Below are positions 20,130-30,533 of a DNA stretch of 64,000 bases, one piece after another (the first letter of the stretch is position 1; each line of letters begins with the position of its first letter). The translations under genes and the position numbers were made by a program. Location: assembly GCF_003576645.1 (NCBI RefSeq), contig NC_044920.1:42364-106363 (forward strand), in the 5' to 3' direction. The DNA is from Ipomoea triloba. Its lineage: Eukaryota; Streptophyta; Magnoliopsida; Solanales; Convolvulaceae. The notes under the pieces were generated by a model that was not told the DNA's origin, searched no databases, and saw only the letters and a program-made list of their open reading frames with translations.

Positions 20130-22432
20130 TAGCATTTCTGACACTAAAATCCAAATTCACAATTTTGGGTTTTTGTTAAGGAAAACTCCTAAAGAATTTT
20201 AACTCCCAAAATTATAACAATATTATGGGTGCACAATTGTGTAACAAGCTAAAACATCTCTTAAACTTGTGATAACTGTGTAATGTTTTTAAATGCTTCA
20301 AAACTAGAAATTGCACCTTTTAGCTAATGCAAAACTAAAGAATGTTTGATATTGTCATATGATACTTTCCTTGAGTGCTTGTATTTTTTTTATCTATTCA
20401 GTTCACCTTCATGTGATCCTTATCATGAATCACAAATATCTATTATGGAAATATTCAAGCACATATATGGAGCAAAGTCTAACAGAAATACAAAATCTAG
20501 CTTCAAATAGAACAAGATACACCAAGTAATAGTGTAGGGGCTATATTCACAAACACAAATAAACCGGAGGAAAAAGCAAATCCCTAAGCATGAGCAAAAT
20601 ACACAAACAGAAAAACAAAAGGCTCAGGGTCCGTTTACTAACTGGAAATTTTCTCCAGTTTTCTGAAAATTTAGAAAACTGGAAAACAGAAAACATGTTT
20701 ACTAGCACAGTTTTCCGTTTTGAAAACAGGAAATAATTTTCCAGTTTTCTAGAAATCTGAAACACTATAAAAAATTGTTTTCTAAATGGAAAACAGAATC
20801 ACCTATCCTCTATTAGACTATATGTCACTATAACCACATTCTCACCATTATCTACTTACATATTTATTCATTACTATGTGATGGGTAAATATGCACATGT
20901 ACTAGTCGGTCCGTAAATCACATGTCCGTCGACGGTCACCCAATTCGACGGTCACCCGGTCCGTCGGCCGCATGATCGGAAGCAACACACCTTATGGATT
21001 GGAGGCTCACGAGCGCAACAGTTGCTTGATGTGACGACCGACAACTTTTCGGGAACAAGGGATCCGTGTTTTCATCACCTCGAGTAACTCAACCACTTCG
21101 AGCAAACCGATGCGCATTTTGCGGAGTGACAGCCCATATGCCCTCCACTTGCATATCAGACACCATGTGCATAGTGAATCCACTTGGTATAAATATAGGG
21201 CTAATTCCCCTCGCCGGAGGAGGAGAACTCATCAGTACTACACTAATACACTTGTGATTTGCTCATTCGTCTCTCTTGCTCTCTCCTTGTTACTGTTCGT
21301 CACCCGTAGAGCGACATAGCTTCTTACCGCTCAGTCGTCAACCGGTAGAGCGACCGATTGACCGGCCGAGCGGCATCCTTCACCACACGTAACACACGTA
21401 TTCGTAGCGTAATCGTAGACCCGTTTACATTTACGCTATCATTGGCGCCGTCCGTGGGGATTGAACGAGTCACTCTGTTCTATCCCGTTATCTTTTATTT
21501 CTTCACACCGTTATCCATCTTGAAATGACGAACAGCAGGAGAAATCGTAGCCGAAGTCACATGCGAAAGAGAAATTCAACCCGTCAGATGACTAAAGCAT
21601 TTCTAGAGGACGATCTACGTCAACAATTAGATCGGTCAAGGAACTTGAACAACGAGCTCACGTCCAATCCGTCAAGAAAAAACATACAACCAACCCAACC
21701 GGTTGGTTCGAGCGAAGGCCTACATGCTGGACAAACAAACTTTCGAATGACAATTACATGTGCCATGTTGCTACCAGTAGGCCAAACGTTGACCTCAACA
21801 CCAGGAATATTGGGAAGGAATCAAATACAAGGAGCACCACAACATGGGTCCACACCGATATGCCAACCAGAGCTGGGAACTCTTGGGTACTATGTTACGA
21901 CACCCACCCCCCGAATGACGACGAACCCTCAGAGTCCTATCGCTCAACAACAAATGCCTCAACTTTTCCATGCACAACAGTCGCATCTACAACCTCAAGG
22001 GAGCAACCAAGAGGAAGTTCGATTGGCGAATCGTACGCAAAGACTAGATCGAGAAGAACATAAAAAGCATCGACAGGATGACATCATACAACGCAGAAGT
22101 GTTTTCGACCGAATTCGAGAGAGTGCTAAATTCCGATTGGGGGTTCGAGGTAACCATGATCGACAAACATCACGGATGATTACAAAGAAGCGGCTCAAAG
22201 AACGCACTACAAGCGGAACGGAAGGCTTAGCTGGTCGGGTGGACAACCAAGATGCATGGAAGAATGGGTCAGCTGTCTGACCATGGGATCCTACAAGTCT
22301 TAGACTTCTTCGTTTGGAGTTTTGTTCGACCTACACGTTCGTTTGGGGTTGTGTTCGACCTGCACGAATTTTCGTTTGGGGTTTTATTCTACCTGCACGG
22401 ATCTCCGTTTGGGGTTTTGTTCGACCTGCACG
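20130..22432 (+). other. Redundant contig copy of 17819-20128
   Basis: After the N at 20129 the sequence restarts at the equivalent of 17819, at an offset of 2311, including 749 bases of flanking DNA outside the element. A transposition or tandem duplication of the element would not copy that flank so exactly. Only the start of the 29-nt array differs between copies, as expected where contigs collapse in tandem repeats. Confidence 0.85.
21525..22280 (+). CDS. Redundant copy of the gag-like frame
   Basis: Same 251 codons as 19214-19969 at an offset of 2311. Best counted as the same gene seen in an overlapping contig. Confidence 0.5.
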   Translation: MTNSRRNRSRSHMRKRNSTRQMTKAFLEDDLRQQLDRSRNLNNELTSNPSRKNIQPTQPVGSSEGLHAGQTNFRMTITCAMLLPVGQTLTSTPGILGRNQIQGAPQHGSTPICQPELGTLGYYVTTPTPRMTTNPQSPIAQQQMPQLFHAQQSHLQPQGSNQEEVRLANRTQRLDREEHKKHRQDDIIQRRSVFDRIRESAKFRLGVRGNHDRQTSRMITKKRLKERTTSGTEGLAGRVDNQDAWKNGSAV

Positions 22433-22433
22433 N

Positions 22434-23522
22434 CGGAGGAGGAGAACTCATCAGTACTACACTAATACACTTGTGATTTGCTCATTCGTCTCTCTTGCTC
22501 TCTCCTTGTTACTGTTCGTCACCCGTAGAGCGACATAGCTTCTTACCGCTCAGTCGTCAACCGGTAGAGCGACCGATTGACCGGCCGAGCGGCATCCTTC
22601 ACCACACGTAACACACGTATTCGTAGCGTAATCGTAGACCCGTTTACATTTACGCTATCATTGGCGCCGTCCGTGGGGATTGAACGAGTCACTCTGTTCT
22701 ATCCCGTTATCTTTTATTTCTTCACACCGTTATCCATCTTGAAATGACGAACAGCAGGAGAAATCGTAGCCGAAGTCACATGCGAAAGAGAAATTCAACC
22801 CGTCAGATGACTAAAGCATTTCTAGAGGACGATCTACGTCAACAATTAGATCGGTCAAGGAACTTGAACAACGAGCTCACGTCCAATCCGTCAAGAAAAA
22901 ACATACAACCAACCCAACCGGTTGGTTCGAGCGAAGGCCTACATGCTGGACAAACAAACTTTCGAATGACAATTACATGTGCCATGTTGCTACCAGTAGG
23001 CCAAACGTTGACCTCAACACCAGGAATATTGGGAAGGAATCAAATACAAGGAGCACCACAACATGGGTCCACACCGATATGCCAACCAGAGCTGGGAACT
23101 CTTGGGTACTATGTTACGACACCCACCCCCCGAATGACGACGAACCCTCAGAGTCCTATCGCTCAACAACAAATGCCTCAACTTTTCCATGCACAACAGT
23201 CGCATCTACAACCTCAAGGGAGCAACCAAGAGGAAGTTCGATTGGCGAATCGTACGCAAAGACTAGATCGAGAAGAACATAAAAAGCATCGACAGGATGA
23301 CATCATACAACGCAGAAGTGTTTTCGACCGAATTCGAGAGAGTGCTAAATTCCGATTGGGGGTTCGAGGTAACCATGATCGACAAACATCACGGATGATT
23401 ACAAAGAAGCGGCTCAAAGAACGCACTACAAGCGGAACGGAAGGCTTAGCTGGTCGGGTGGACAACCAAGATGCATGGAAGAATGGGTCAGCTGTCTGAC
23501 CATGGGATCCTACAAGTCTTAG
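22434..23522 (+). other. Second redundant contig, restarting inside the LTR
   Basis: After the N at 22433 the sequence restarts at the equivalent of 18904 (offset 3530), inside the 5' LTR. This third copy is the one that continues through the whole repeat array to the 3' LTR, so it is the best guide to the element's true structure. Confidence 0.85.
22744..23499 (+). CDS. Copy of the gag-like frame that joins the full array
   Basis: Identical to 19214-19969 at an offset of 3530. This is the copy whose downstream sequence is complete. Confidence 0.55.
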   Translation: MTNSRRNRSRSHMRKRNSTRQMTKAFLEDDLRQQLDRSRNLNNELTSNPSRKNIQPTQPVGSSEGLHAGQTNFRMTITCAMLLPVGQTLTSTPGILGRNQIQGAPQHGSTPICQPELGTLGYYVTTPTPRMTTNPQSPIAQQQMPQLFHAQQSHLQPQGSNQEEVRLANRTQRLDREEHKKHRQDDIIQRRSVFDRIRESAKFRLGVRGNHDRQTSRMITKKRLKERTTSGTEGLAGRVDNQDAWKNGSAV

Positions 23523-24680
23523 ACTTCTTCGTTTGGAGTTTTGTTCGACCTACACGTTCGTTTGGGGTTGTGTTCGACCTGCACGTTCGTTTGGGGTTGT
23601 GTTCGACCTGCACGGATTTTCGTTTGGGGTTGTGTTCGACCTGCACGAATTTTCGTTTGGGGTTTTGTTCGACCTGCACGAATCTTCGTTTGGGGTTGTG
23701 TTCGACCTGCACGTTCGTTTGGGGTTGTGTTCGACCTGCACGTTCGTTTGGGGTTGTGTTCGACCTGCACGTTCGTTTGGGGTTGTGTTCGACCTGCACG
23801 TTCGTTTGGGGTTGTGTTCGACCTGCACGTTCGTTTGGGGTTGTGTTCGACCTGCACGTTCGTTTGGGGTTGTGTTCGACCTGCACGTTCGTTTGGGGTT
23901 GTGTTCGACCTGCACGTTCGTTTGGGGTTGTGTTCGACCTGCACGTTCGTTTGGGGTTGTGTTCGACCTGCACGTTCGTTTGGGGTTGTGTTCGACCTGC
24001 ACGTTTGGGGTTATGTTCGACCTGCACGAATTTTCGTTTGGGGTTTTGTTCGACCTGCACGAATCTTCGTTTGGGGTTGTGTTCGACCTGCACGTTTGAG
24101 GTTTTATTCGACCTGCACGGATCTCTGTTTGGGGTTTTGTTCGACCTGCACGGATCCGTTTGGGGTTTTGTTCGACCTGCACGTTTGGGGTTATGCTCGA
24201 CCTGCACGAATTTTTCGTTTGGGGTTTTTTCGACCTGCACGAATCTTCGTTTGGGGTTGTGTTCGACCTGCACGTTTGGGGTTATGATTCGACCTGCACG
24301 GATCTCCGTTTGGGGTTTTGTTCGACCTGCACGGATCCGTTTGGGGTTTTGTTCGACCTGCACGTTTGGGGTTATGCTCGACCTGCACGAATCTTTCGTT
24401 TGGGGTTTTGTTCGACCTGCACGAATCTTCGTTTGGGGTTGTGTTCGACCTGCACGTTTGGGGTTATGATTCGACCCGCACGGATCTCCGTTTGGGGTTT
24501 TGTTCGACCTGCACGGATCCGTTTGGGGTTTTGTTCGACCTGCACGGATCTCTGTTTGGGGTTTTGTTCGACCTGCACGGATCTCCGTTTGGGGTTTTGT
24601 TTGACTTGCACGAATATTCGTTTGGAGTTTTGTTCAACCTGAATCTTCGTTTGGGGTTTTGTTCGACATGCACGAGTAAA
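23523..24680 (+). repeat. Tandem array of a 29-nt unit around TTCGACCTGCACG
   Basis: Roughly 35-40 units carry the cores GTTTGGGGTT and TTCGACCTGCACG. The central block (about 23700-24000) is nearly uniform 29-nt units. Towards both ends, units of 33-35 nt carry an extra GGATCTCC or GAATCTTC, and some are shortened to CACGTTTGGGG. The unit contains no stop codon in most frames and its length is not a multiple of three, so long open frames arise on both strands with an 87-nt cycle. No sign of coding selection was seen. Confidence 0.9.
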
Positions 24681-24739
24681 TGTAACCATCAGAGCAGCCA
24701 AGTTGTGCAAGTTTGTTAGCAGCGAGAGTTGGATGGAAG

Positions 24740-25400
24740 AATATACTACTTGAGAAATTGCAAGAAAGCATAGAGAAGCTTGAAGAGATAAGAGAATGTA
24801 CTACTTGGAAAACTGCAAGAAAGCATAGAGAAGCTTGAATATTATCTTATGTCAAGGAATTTGCAAGATGGTTGATCAGTCGACCAACACCTTGGGAGTC
24901 AAGCAACCTACACCAGCCAACCAAGCACAACCTGCACCGACGAGCGAAACACTTGCAGATGCCGATCAACCTGCACCGATGAGCGAAACACTTGTGGATG
25001 CCGATCAACCTGTACCAGCCAACCAAGCACAACATGCACCGACGAGCGAAGCACTTGTGGATGCCGATCAACCTGCACTAGCCAACCAAGCATCAACCTG
25101 CACCGACGAGTGAAGCATTTGTGGAAGCCAATCAACCTACACCTATTTACTAAGCACTTCGTGTGACGGGCGATTCGACCACTTGGATTTACTAAGCACT
25201 TCGTGTGACGGGCGATTCGACCACTTGGATGTTATGCAATCTGGTCGATCATCCTGATTCGACCACTTGGATGTTATGCAATCTGGTCGATCATCCGCTA
25301 GGAAGCCTAGCCACCTTCAACGGACAACAACCACTTCCGCTAGGAAGCCTAGCCACCTTCAACGGACAACAACCACTTCAACATCAAGCCATTGACAAAG
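24740..25400 (+). repeat. Chain of short tandem duplications
   Basis: Consecutive blocks are each duplicated two to four times with different units. They are: GCAAGAAAGCATAGAGAAGC (24763 and 24818), CCGACGAGCGAAGCACTTGT-type units (24935-25115), TTTACTAAGCACTTCGTGTG (25146 and 25188), CCACTTGGATGTTATGCAAT (two copies, 25223-25280) and CGCTAGGAAGCCTAGCCACC (two copies, 25294-25375). The block at 24900-25110 encodes repeated DADQPAP-like peptides in one frame, but the frame is short. Confidence 0.8.
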
Positions 25401-25839
25401 TGATTTGTTGAACAACCACTTGCATATCGACAGACTACTTGGTGTGTAGTAATCTACCGTGTTTTGACCAATCACTTGGACGATAAACAATCTGTGTCGG
25501 TATGGCGAGCAATCGGTAGACAAATCGCTTGGATGAGGAGCAACGGACGATCGGCCACCTGGATGGCAACGTATACTTGGCCAACCACTCTGATGTCAAG
25601 TAACTTGTGACAAAGTGATATGTCAATTGACCACATGGATGTGAGGCATCTGTCGACAAATCAACCAATGGCGTCCACGAGCAAACACCCAATTAAGAAA
25701 ACAACATGTTACGTAATGACAAAGTGAAGGAAGGAAATGATTCATACACGCAAAGTTAAAAGTACAACCGACACAAGCGGGGTCGGTCTCCCGATCACAC
25801 TCCACAAACAAGCAACTACGACTATGGAGGACAAAACAA

Positions 25840-27830
25840 TCATGGATCTTGACCACGCGATGAGGAAGGACCCGTCGGAGGCTTCTTGAAGGGCTCTGGA
25901 CCAGGAGGTGTCAGATCTTCGGGCAGAATGGTACGAACCGATTCCCAATCCTCAGGGAGAGCATTTTGTAATATGTGATACAAAGTTTGTTGCATGCCCC
26001 TTGTTCCTTTGAGATAACCCCATGCGGTCACCTTACGTATCATCGCTGATATCACTAGGTCTTCTCGGAACATATGGAACAAAGGAATGGCTGCATCCTC
26101 GGAGGGACATAAAGCAGACAACAGATCGGGCACCTCGGATGGTCGAGATACGAAATAAGCAATGGCATCTCGACGAAACTGATCGGAATTTGGATACTGT
26201 CCCAAAGAATAGAGTTGGGCGTCCAAATGGGATATTTGTTCTCGACGAGATTCGAGTTGGTTTTCCTGATCCCTCACGGTGGCCCTGAGTGATTGTGTTT
26301 CTTTTTCCCATCCTATAGCAGTAAGCTGGCATCGCAGGAACAACTCGGCGTCTGTGCTAGCAACCTGACATAAACACGATCATAAACCACAGTTTAGAAA
26401 TTACCAAACGAAGAAAAGAGAGATCAGCAACTCAATGATTGGAGTAAGTACGTTAGCTAGGTGATGGGCTAGCTGCTCAGCAACTTTTTCGTTGGACAAA
26501 GTGGCGATGCCCGAGGGTGGAGGACTCAGTTGGAGTAACAGATCGAACATTTCTCGCAAATCAACTGGTGCGCGGGTCAACGCGCTCACAAGTGGAGACC
26601 CCCCGTCGAGGTTAGGACAAGTGGCAAAAGCGTTCCCCGACACCTCACTTTCAACCTCACCTATGGGACGCTTCCCATGTGATTTAGGGGGAAACGGAGC
26701 AGAAGGAAAGCCAGGGCTACCAAATTCATAACGGGGGATAGTAGGAGGTACAAATTTCTTTTTCAAAATAATCTTTGGCAATCCAGGTCGACTACTCCCG
26801 CTTGCGCCTGCACCTAGCAGTTCCTTTAATTCAGGATCAATATCCGGCGCTCCTGGATGTTAATAAATAACAAAACGTGTGAGGAATCAAAGATTAAAAG
26901 GGGAGACATGTGCTAACCGTTTAAGATCCAACCTTGGGCCTCGTAAGTTGGAGCAGGGAGTCGAGCTGCATCAAAAGCCTCTGCGGAGTGGTAAATCTCC
27001 CAAGAATAGCATTCAGACTTAATCTTCTCAACAGCAATGTGAATCTCTGGAGTCTCAGGGGGAACCACGCACTTACGCATTCGACGAGACCATTCATTTT
27101 TGAAAGGAAGATCACCATCCAAACGAACCCGAAGAAATTTTTCTTTCCATCTACGATTATTGTCAGGCAAGTCAGAAACTTTTCCAGCTGTCCCACGACA
27201 TTGGATAATGACAAAACCGTTGCGATGGTTCTTCCCCATGCACTTTACCAGATGGAGAAAATTGAAGAGTTCTAGTGTACAAGGCACTTGGTGACGTTTG
27301 CAAATCTGAGGGTAGCATGCAAGAATACGGTGTGCGTTGGGTGCTATCTGACCTGGAACTATGCCGTAATAATTCACGAAGTCAACAAGGAATGGGTCAA
27401 AGGGGATGCGCAAACCGGCTTTCAAGGAATCAAAGTGCACACCTACCCAATTCTTTTGGTGGCAATCAATGATGTTGGAAGGACGACGATCAATTGAGTA
27501 AGAGATCCCCTTTCCAATTAGCTTCTTGAGTTGTTCTACCTCTTTGTCGGTAAAATCAATTCCAACGATACGAGCACCATCGGAATCCAAGTCGACATAG
27601 TCACGTGATACTCCAGTTTGACTTCTTGAGAGTTCTTTGGGATTATGGGAGGTACCTTCGCCTAGTTGAACCTCAAAATTCTTTGATGAAATTTTTGAAC
27701 GCTTGGATCGCGGGGTAACGTGCGAACGAGCTTGGGGCGCATCGTCAGAATTACTCGATTCCTCAGACGCACTAACATCCTCATCATCGCTGTCATAGTC
27801 GCGCATACACCATTTTTTGTCTTGCGACAT
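25840..27830 (-). CDS. Antisense gene of the Tat-like element, three coding exons (about 612 aa)
   Basis: Coding exons on the minus strand are 27830-26918, 26852-26452 and 26364-25840, with GT-AG introns of 65 and 87 bases and frame kept throughout. The N-terminal 55 residues are acidic and Ser-rich, followed by a basic patch (PRSKRSK). Residues about 125-200 hold FVNYYGIVPGQIAPNAHRI, which resembles the plant 'putative gypsy type transposon' domain (Pfam PF04195). Exon 3 includes a likely coiled coil (ETQSLRATVRDQENQLESRR). The function of such antisense proteins is unknown. The gene has its own TATA box and a 5' UTR intron, and no stop or frameshift was found. Splicing is inferred from sequence only; the domain likeness is from memory. 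Confidence 0.75.
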
Positions 27831-28032
27831 GCTACATTAGCAAAAGAATGTAGGTGACATACCACGGGCAAACAACATAGCGAAGAAGCAACGGCAAAAC
27901 AAATGGCATCAATTTTTTTTTTAGTTGCAGCGTTTAGTTTTTTAGTCGCAGCATGTATTATTGTTATTTTTTATTTGTTAAAAAAAAAAATAGAATAAAA
28001 TAAAAAAAATAAAAAAAAAAGGGGGGAGGGGG

Positions 28033-28185
28033 ATGGCCGACGTCGAGCAGGCTGCTCGACGTCGGCCATGTCCGGTCGACGTCGAGCAGGCCGCTCGACG
28101 TCGGCCAGATCGGTCGACGTCGAGCAGACCGGTCGACGTCGACCGAGCGTTTCGGTCGACGTCGAGCGGGCTGCTCGACGTCGCC
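28033..28185. repeat. Cluster of CG-rich palindromes with GACGTCGAGC arms
   Basis: The first palindrome (28033-28069) has two perfect 18-nt arms around a single G. Variants of the same arm (GGTCGACGTCGAGCAG and its complement) follow at about 28073-28108, 28112-28142 and 28152-28182. The cluster is very CpG-rich in an AT-rich window. It sits in the 5' UTR intron of the antisense gene, so the transcript could fold into several hairpins. Confidence 0.9.
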
Positions 28186-28321
28186 CCAAAAAGCCGACGA
28201 CTGCCGACTGGGCACCAGTCGGCAGTCGCCGGCCTTTTTCCTCCAGTCGGCGGTCGCCGACTGGATTCGTCCAGTTGGCGCCGCCGACTGGGCTCTGCTC
28301 CAGTCGCCGGCGACTGGAGCA

Positions 28322-28362
28322 GAGATCAGATCTGGAAATCTTTGATTTCCAGATCTGATCTC
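28322..28362. repeat. Perfect hairpin, 19-nt arms, TTT loop
   Basis: The arm 28322-28340 (GAGATCAGATCTGGAAATC) is the exact complement of 28344-28362. An A run (28364-28381) follows on the plus strand. It lies close to the donor of the antisense gene's first intron. Whether it is processed as a small RNA or acts in DNA is unknown. Confidence 0.9.
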
Positions 28363-28496
28363 GAAAAAAAAAAAAAAAAAAAGAGAGTTATAATGTTTTA
28401 CCTGCTTGGTCTTGGTGGCTTTGGAGGTGATTGATGATACACTTGACAGCTTTGAGAGCTTAGGAATGTCTTGATTGTGAAGTGAAGATGGTAGGA

Positions 28497-28510
28497 GGAT
28501 ATTTATACAA
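28497..28510 (-). promoter_or_regulatory. TATA box of the antisense gene
   Basis: Minus-strand TTGTATAAATATCC, with TATAAATA at 28507-28500. It is about 100 bases upstream of the donor splice site of the 5' UTR intron, leaving room for a start site near 28470. It is a good match to plant TATA boxes; no transcript data are available. Confidence 0.55.
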
Positions 28511-28944
28511 AAAATTTGGGTTTTTTGAGAAAGTGGGTTGATCCAAAAAGGCTAATGGGTCATGTAAGACTAGTAGTGGGAGCATTGTTCTTGGCAAGTC
28601 CAAAGTATCAAACTGGAGGAAATATACACGCAGGTGGTCAAATCATAAAAATCACTCAGCTGACCGGTAACAATCACCCCATTTGGTCTGGATCTGGTCA
28701 AGTCAACCACTCGGTGATTCGTATGTGCTACCTTCCTCATCCCCAGCCGTGGAGAACTTGATTGGTCCGTCAACGACTAAGGTATCACCAAGGGAAGACC
28801 CATCTCCAAACCATGGAAAAGATGTGAACAAAATCCGCTAAATGATCCATTGCTCGACGACCGGAAACAACCAGGACAAACCTGTCTTTAGTGATTATGC
28901 TTTCGGTTGTACTCTTTTTCCCTTAGCTAGGTTTTTTCCCAAAG

Positions 28945-29120
28945 GGTTTTTTCTTAGTCTAAGGTTTTTAACGAGGCAACCCGCGTAAATTTTTCTTAGT
29001 CTAAGGTTTTTAACGAGGCAACCCGCGTAAATCATTCTTAGTCTAAGGTTTTTAACGAGGCAACCCGCGTAAATCACGCCCCGTCTAAGGTTTTTAACGA
29101 GGCAACCCGCGTAAATCACG
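28945..29120 (+). repeat. Four tandem AACGAGGCAACCCGCGTAAA repeats
   Basis: The unit, about 40 bases with core TCTAAGGTTTTTAACGAGGC, occurs from about 28956, 28997, 29038 and 29080. Similar AACGAGGCAACC motifs are common near the 3' end of plant Tat-type elements (established from memory), which supports the lineage call. Confidence 0.85.
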
Positions 29121-29272
29121 CCCCTCCTGCTCAAATCAAACTTGAGGGGTTCATCACGGACTATCAAGGCATTCAAGCCTGGGAGACTTTGCTCGCAACA
29201 AGTTAGCCGCTTGGAGCACATTCTACTTCTCGAACCTGACGACTCTCGCAGATTCAAGAAGTGGGGGACTTG

Positions 29273-29835
29273 TGATGGGTAAATATGCACATGTACTAGT
29301 CGGTCCGTAAATCACATGTCCGTCGACGGTCACCCAATTCGACGGTCACCCGGTCCGTCGGCCGCATGATCGGAAGCAACACACCTTATGGATTGGAGGC
29401 TCACGAGCGCAACAGTTGCTTGATGTGACGACCGACAACTTTTCGGGAACAAGGGATCCGTGTTTTCATCACCTCGAGTAACTCAACCACTTCGAGCAAA
29501 CCGATGCGCATTTTGCGGAGTGACAGCCCATATGCCCTCCACTTGCATATCAGACACCATGTGCATAGTAAATCCACTTGGTATAAATATAGGGCTAATT
29601 CCCCTCGCCGGAGGAGGAGAACTCATCAGTACTACACTAATACACTTGTGATTTGCTCATTCGTCTCTCTTGCTCTCTCCTTGTTACTGTTCGTCACCCG
29701 TAGAGCGACATAGCTTCTTACCGCTCAGTCGTCAACCGGTAGAGCGACCGATTGACCGGCCGAGCGGCATCCTTCACCACACGTAACACACGTATTCGTA
29801 GCGTAATCGTAGACCCGTTTACATTTACGCTATCA
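29273..29835 (+). repeat. 3' LTR of the Tat-like element
   Basis: It matches the 5' LTR (18568-19130) over 563 bases with one difference noticed. CTATG at 29836-29840 is the second half of the target duplication. Near-identity of the LTRs points to recent insertion. Confidence 0.9.
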
Positions 29836-29840
29836 CTATG

Positions 29841-30533
29841 ATTACATTTATTATCATCTTTTTTACTTATCATTATCTTCTATCTTTTCTACTTGCATTA
29901 CTTATTTAAACATAATTTATTTGATTATGCTTAACATTATACATCATTCACATTATCAAAATTAAAAATTGAAATCTATACCACGTTTTATATTTGGATT
30001 GAACTCAATTGATTATTGGTTTGGATATTTTTAATTCTGTTATATCGGATACAAGTTTGGTCCAGATATCGTATATTGAAATTTCACATATATTACTATA
30101 TTAGAATTCAAAATAAAAATTATATATTATATAAATGGCATTCAAATGATTATATCCAAACATATTTTAAATATTAGCTAAAAAAATATTAATATTATCT
30201 AAACTAAATTTTATGTGAACGTAATAAGTTATTGGTTCAGATATATTTTTATTTATGTTATATACAGATTTGATTCGGATATCAAATGTAAATTTTTTAC
30301 ATATATTGGACTTAAAAGTAAAAAATATATTTATTTGATTTAAACCAAATATATTTTAAAATATTTTAAATATAAGGATTAAAAATCACTCAAATTCTTT
30401 TACATATATTGCATATGATAACACCAAACGAAATTGTTTTCGTTGAAACTTGAAGGGCAACGTTGGGTATGAAGGTGACTTGACATTTGTGGAATCAAAA
30501 CTTTTGTTCCTTTGTTAGCACCAGTCATTATTA
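29841..30533. other. AT-rich intergenic DNA
   Basis: Long AT-rich stretch, with phrases such as TATATTTTAAATAT and TTGGTTYRGATAT recurring loosely, perhaps an old decayed repeat. No gene or RNA was recognised. Confidence 0.5.

Larger units (their letters stand above)
27832..28401 (-). other. 5' UTR intron of the antisense gene
   Basis: On the minus strand the donor CAAGCAG/GTAAAAC (28400-28401) and acceptor CTAATGTAG/C (27832-27833) bound a 570-base intron. The start codon lies one base after the acceptor. The intron contains the CG-rich palindromes and the 41-base hairpin described separately. The roughly 70-base first exon (about 28470-28402) contains no ATG. Confidence 0.6.
18568..29835 (+). 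mobile_element. Young non-autonomous Tat-like Gypsy element with antisense gene
   Basis: Two 563-bp LTRs (18568-19130 and 29273-29835) differ at one base noticed (G at about 18864, A at about 29569) and are flanked by the same 5 bases, CTATG (18563-18567, 29836-29840). The primer binding site TTGGCGCCGTCCGTGGGGA follows the 5' LTR, and a purine tract (GTGGGGGACTTG) precedes the 3' LTR. Inside are a short gag-like frame, repeat arrays, a spliced antisense gene and AACGAGGCAACCC repeats. There is no protease, reverse transcriptase or integrase. Antisense open frames before the 3' LTR are known for Tat-lineage elements such as Grande, RIRE2 and Retand. The true length is shorter than shown because two contig joins (20129, 22433) repeat its 5' part. 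Confidence 0.85.

Noticed and set aside
19214..23499. Recent tandem amplification of the gag-like gene
   Set aside because: Copies restart exactly at single Ns and include flanking DNA outside the LTR, so contig redundancy explains them better.
23471..24642. Long open frames (up to 332 codons) on both strands across the 29-nt array
   Set aside because: They arise because a repeat unit without stops is read in rotating frames. Proteins are simple repeats and differ by strand and frame with no start context or homology.
23523..24680. CRISPR-like regular direct repeats
   Set aside because: The repeats are head-to-tail without unique spacers, in a plant retroelement, with no cas genes.
28033..28434. 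GC-rich open frames of 96-133 codons near the palindromes
   Set aside because: They are by-products of the palindromic CGACGTCGAGC repeats and lie in the predicted intron of the antisense gene.
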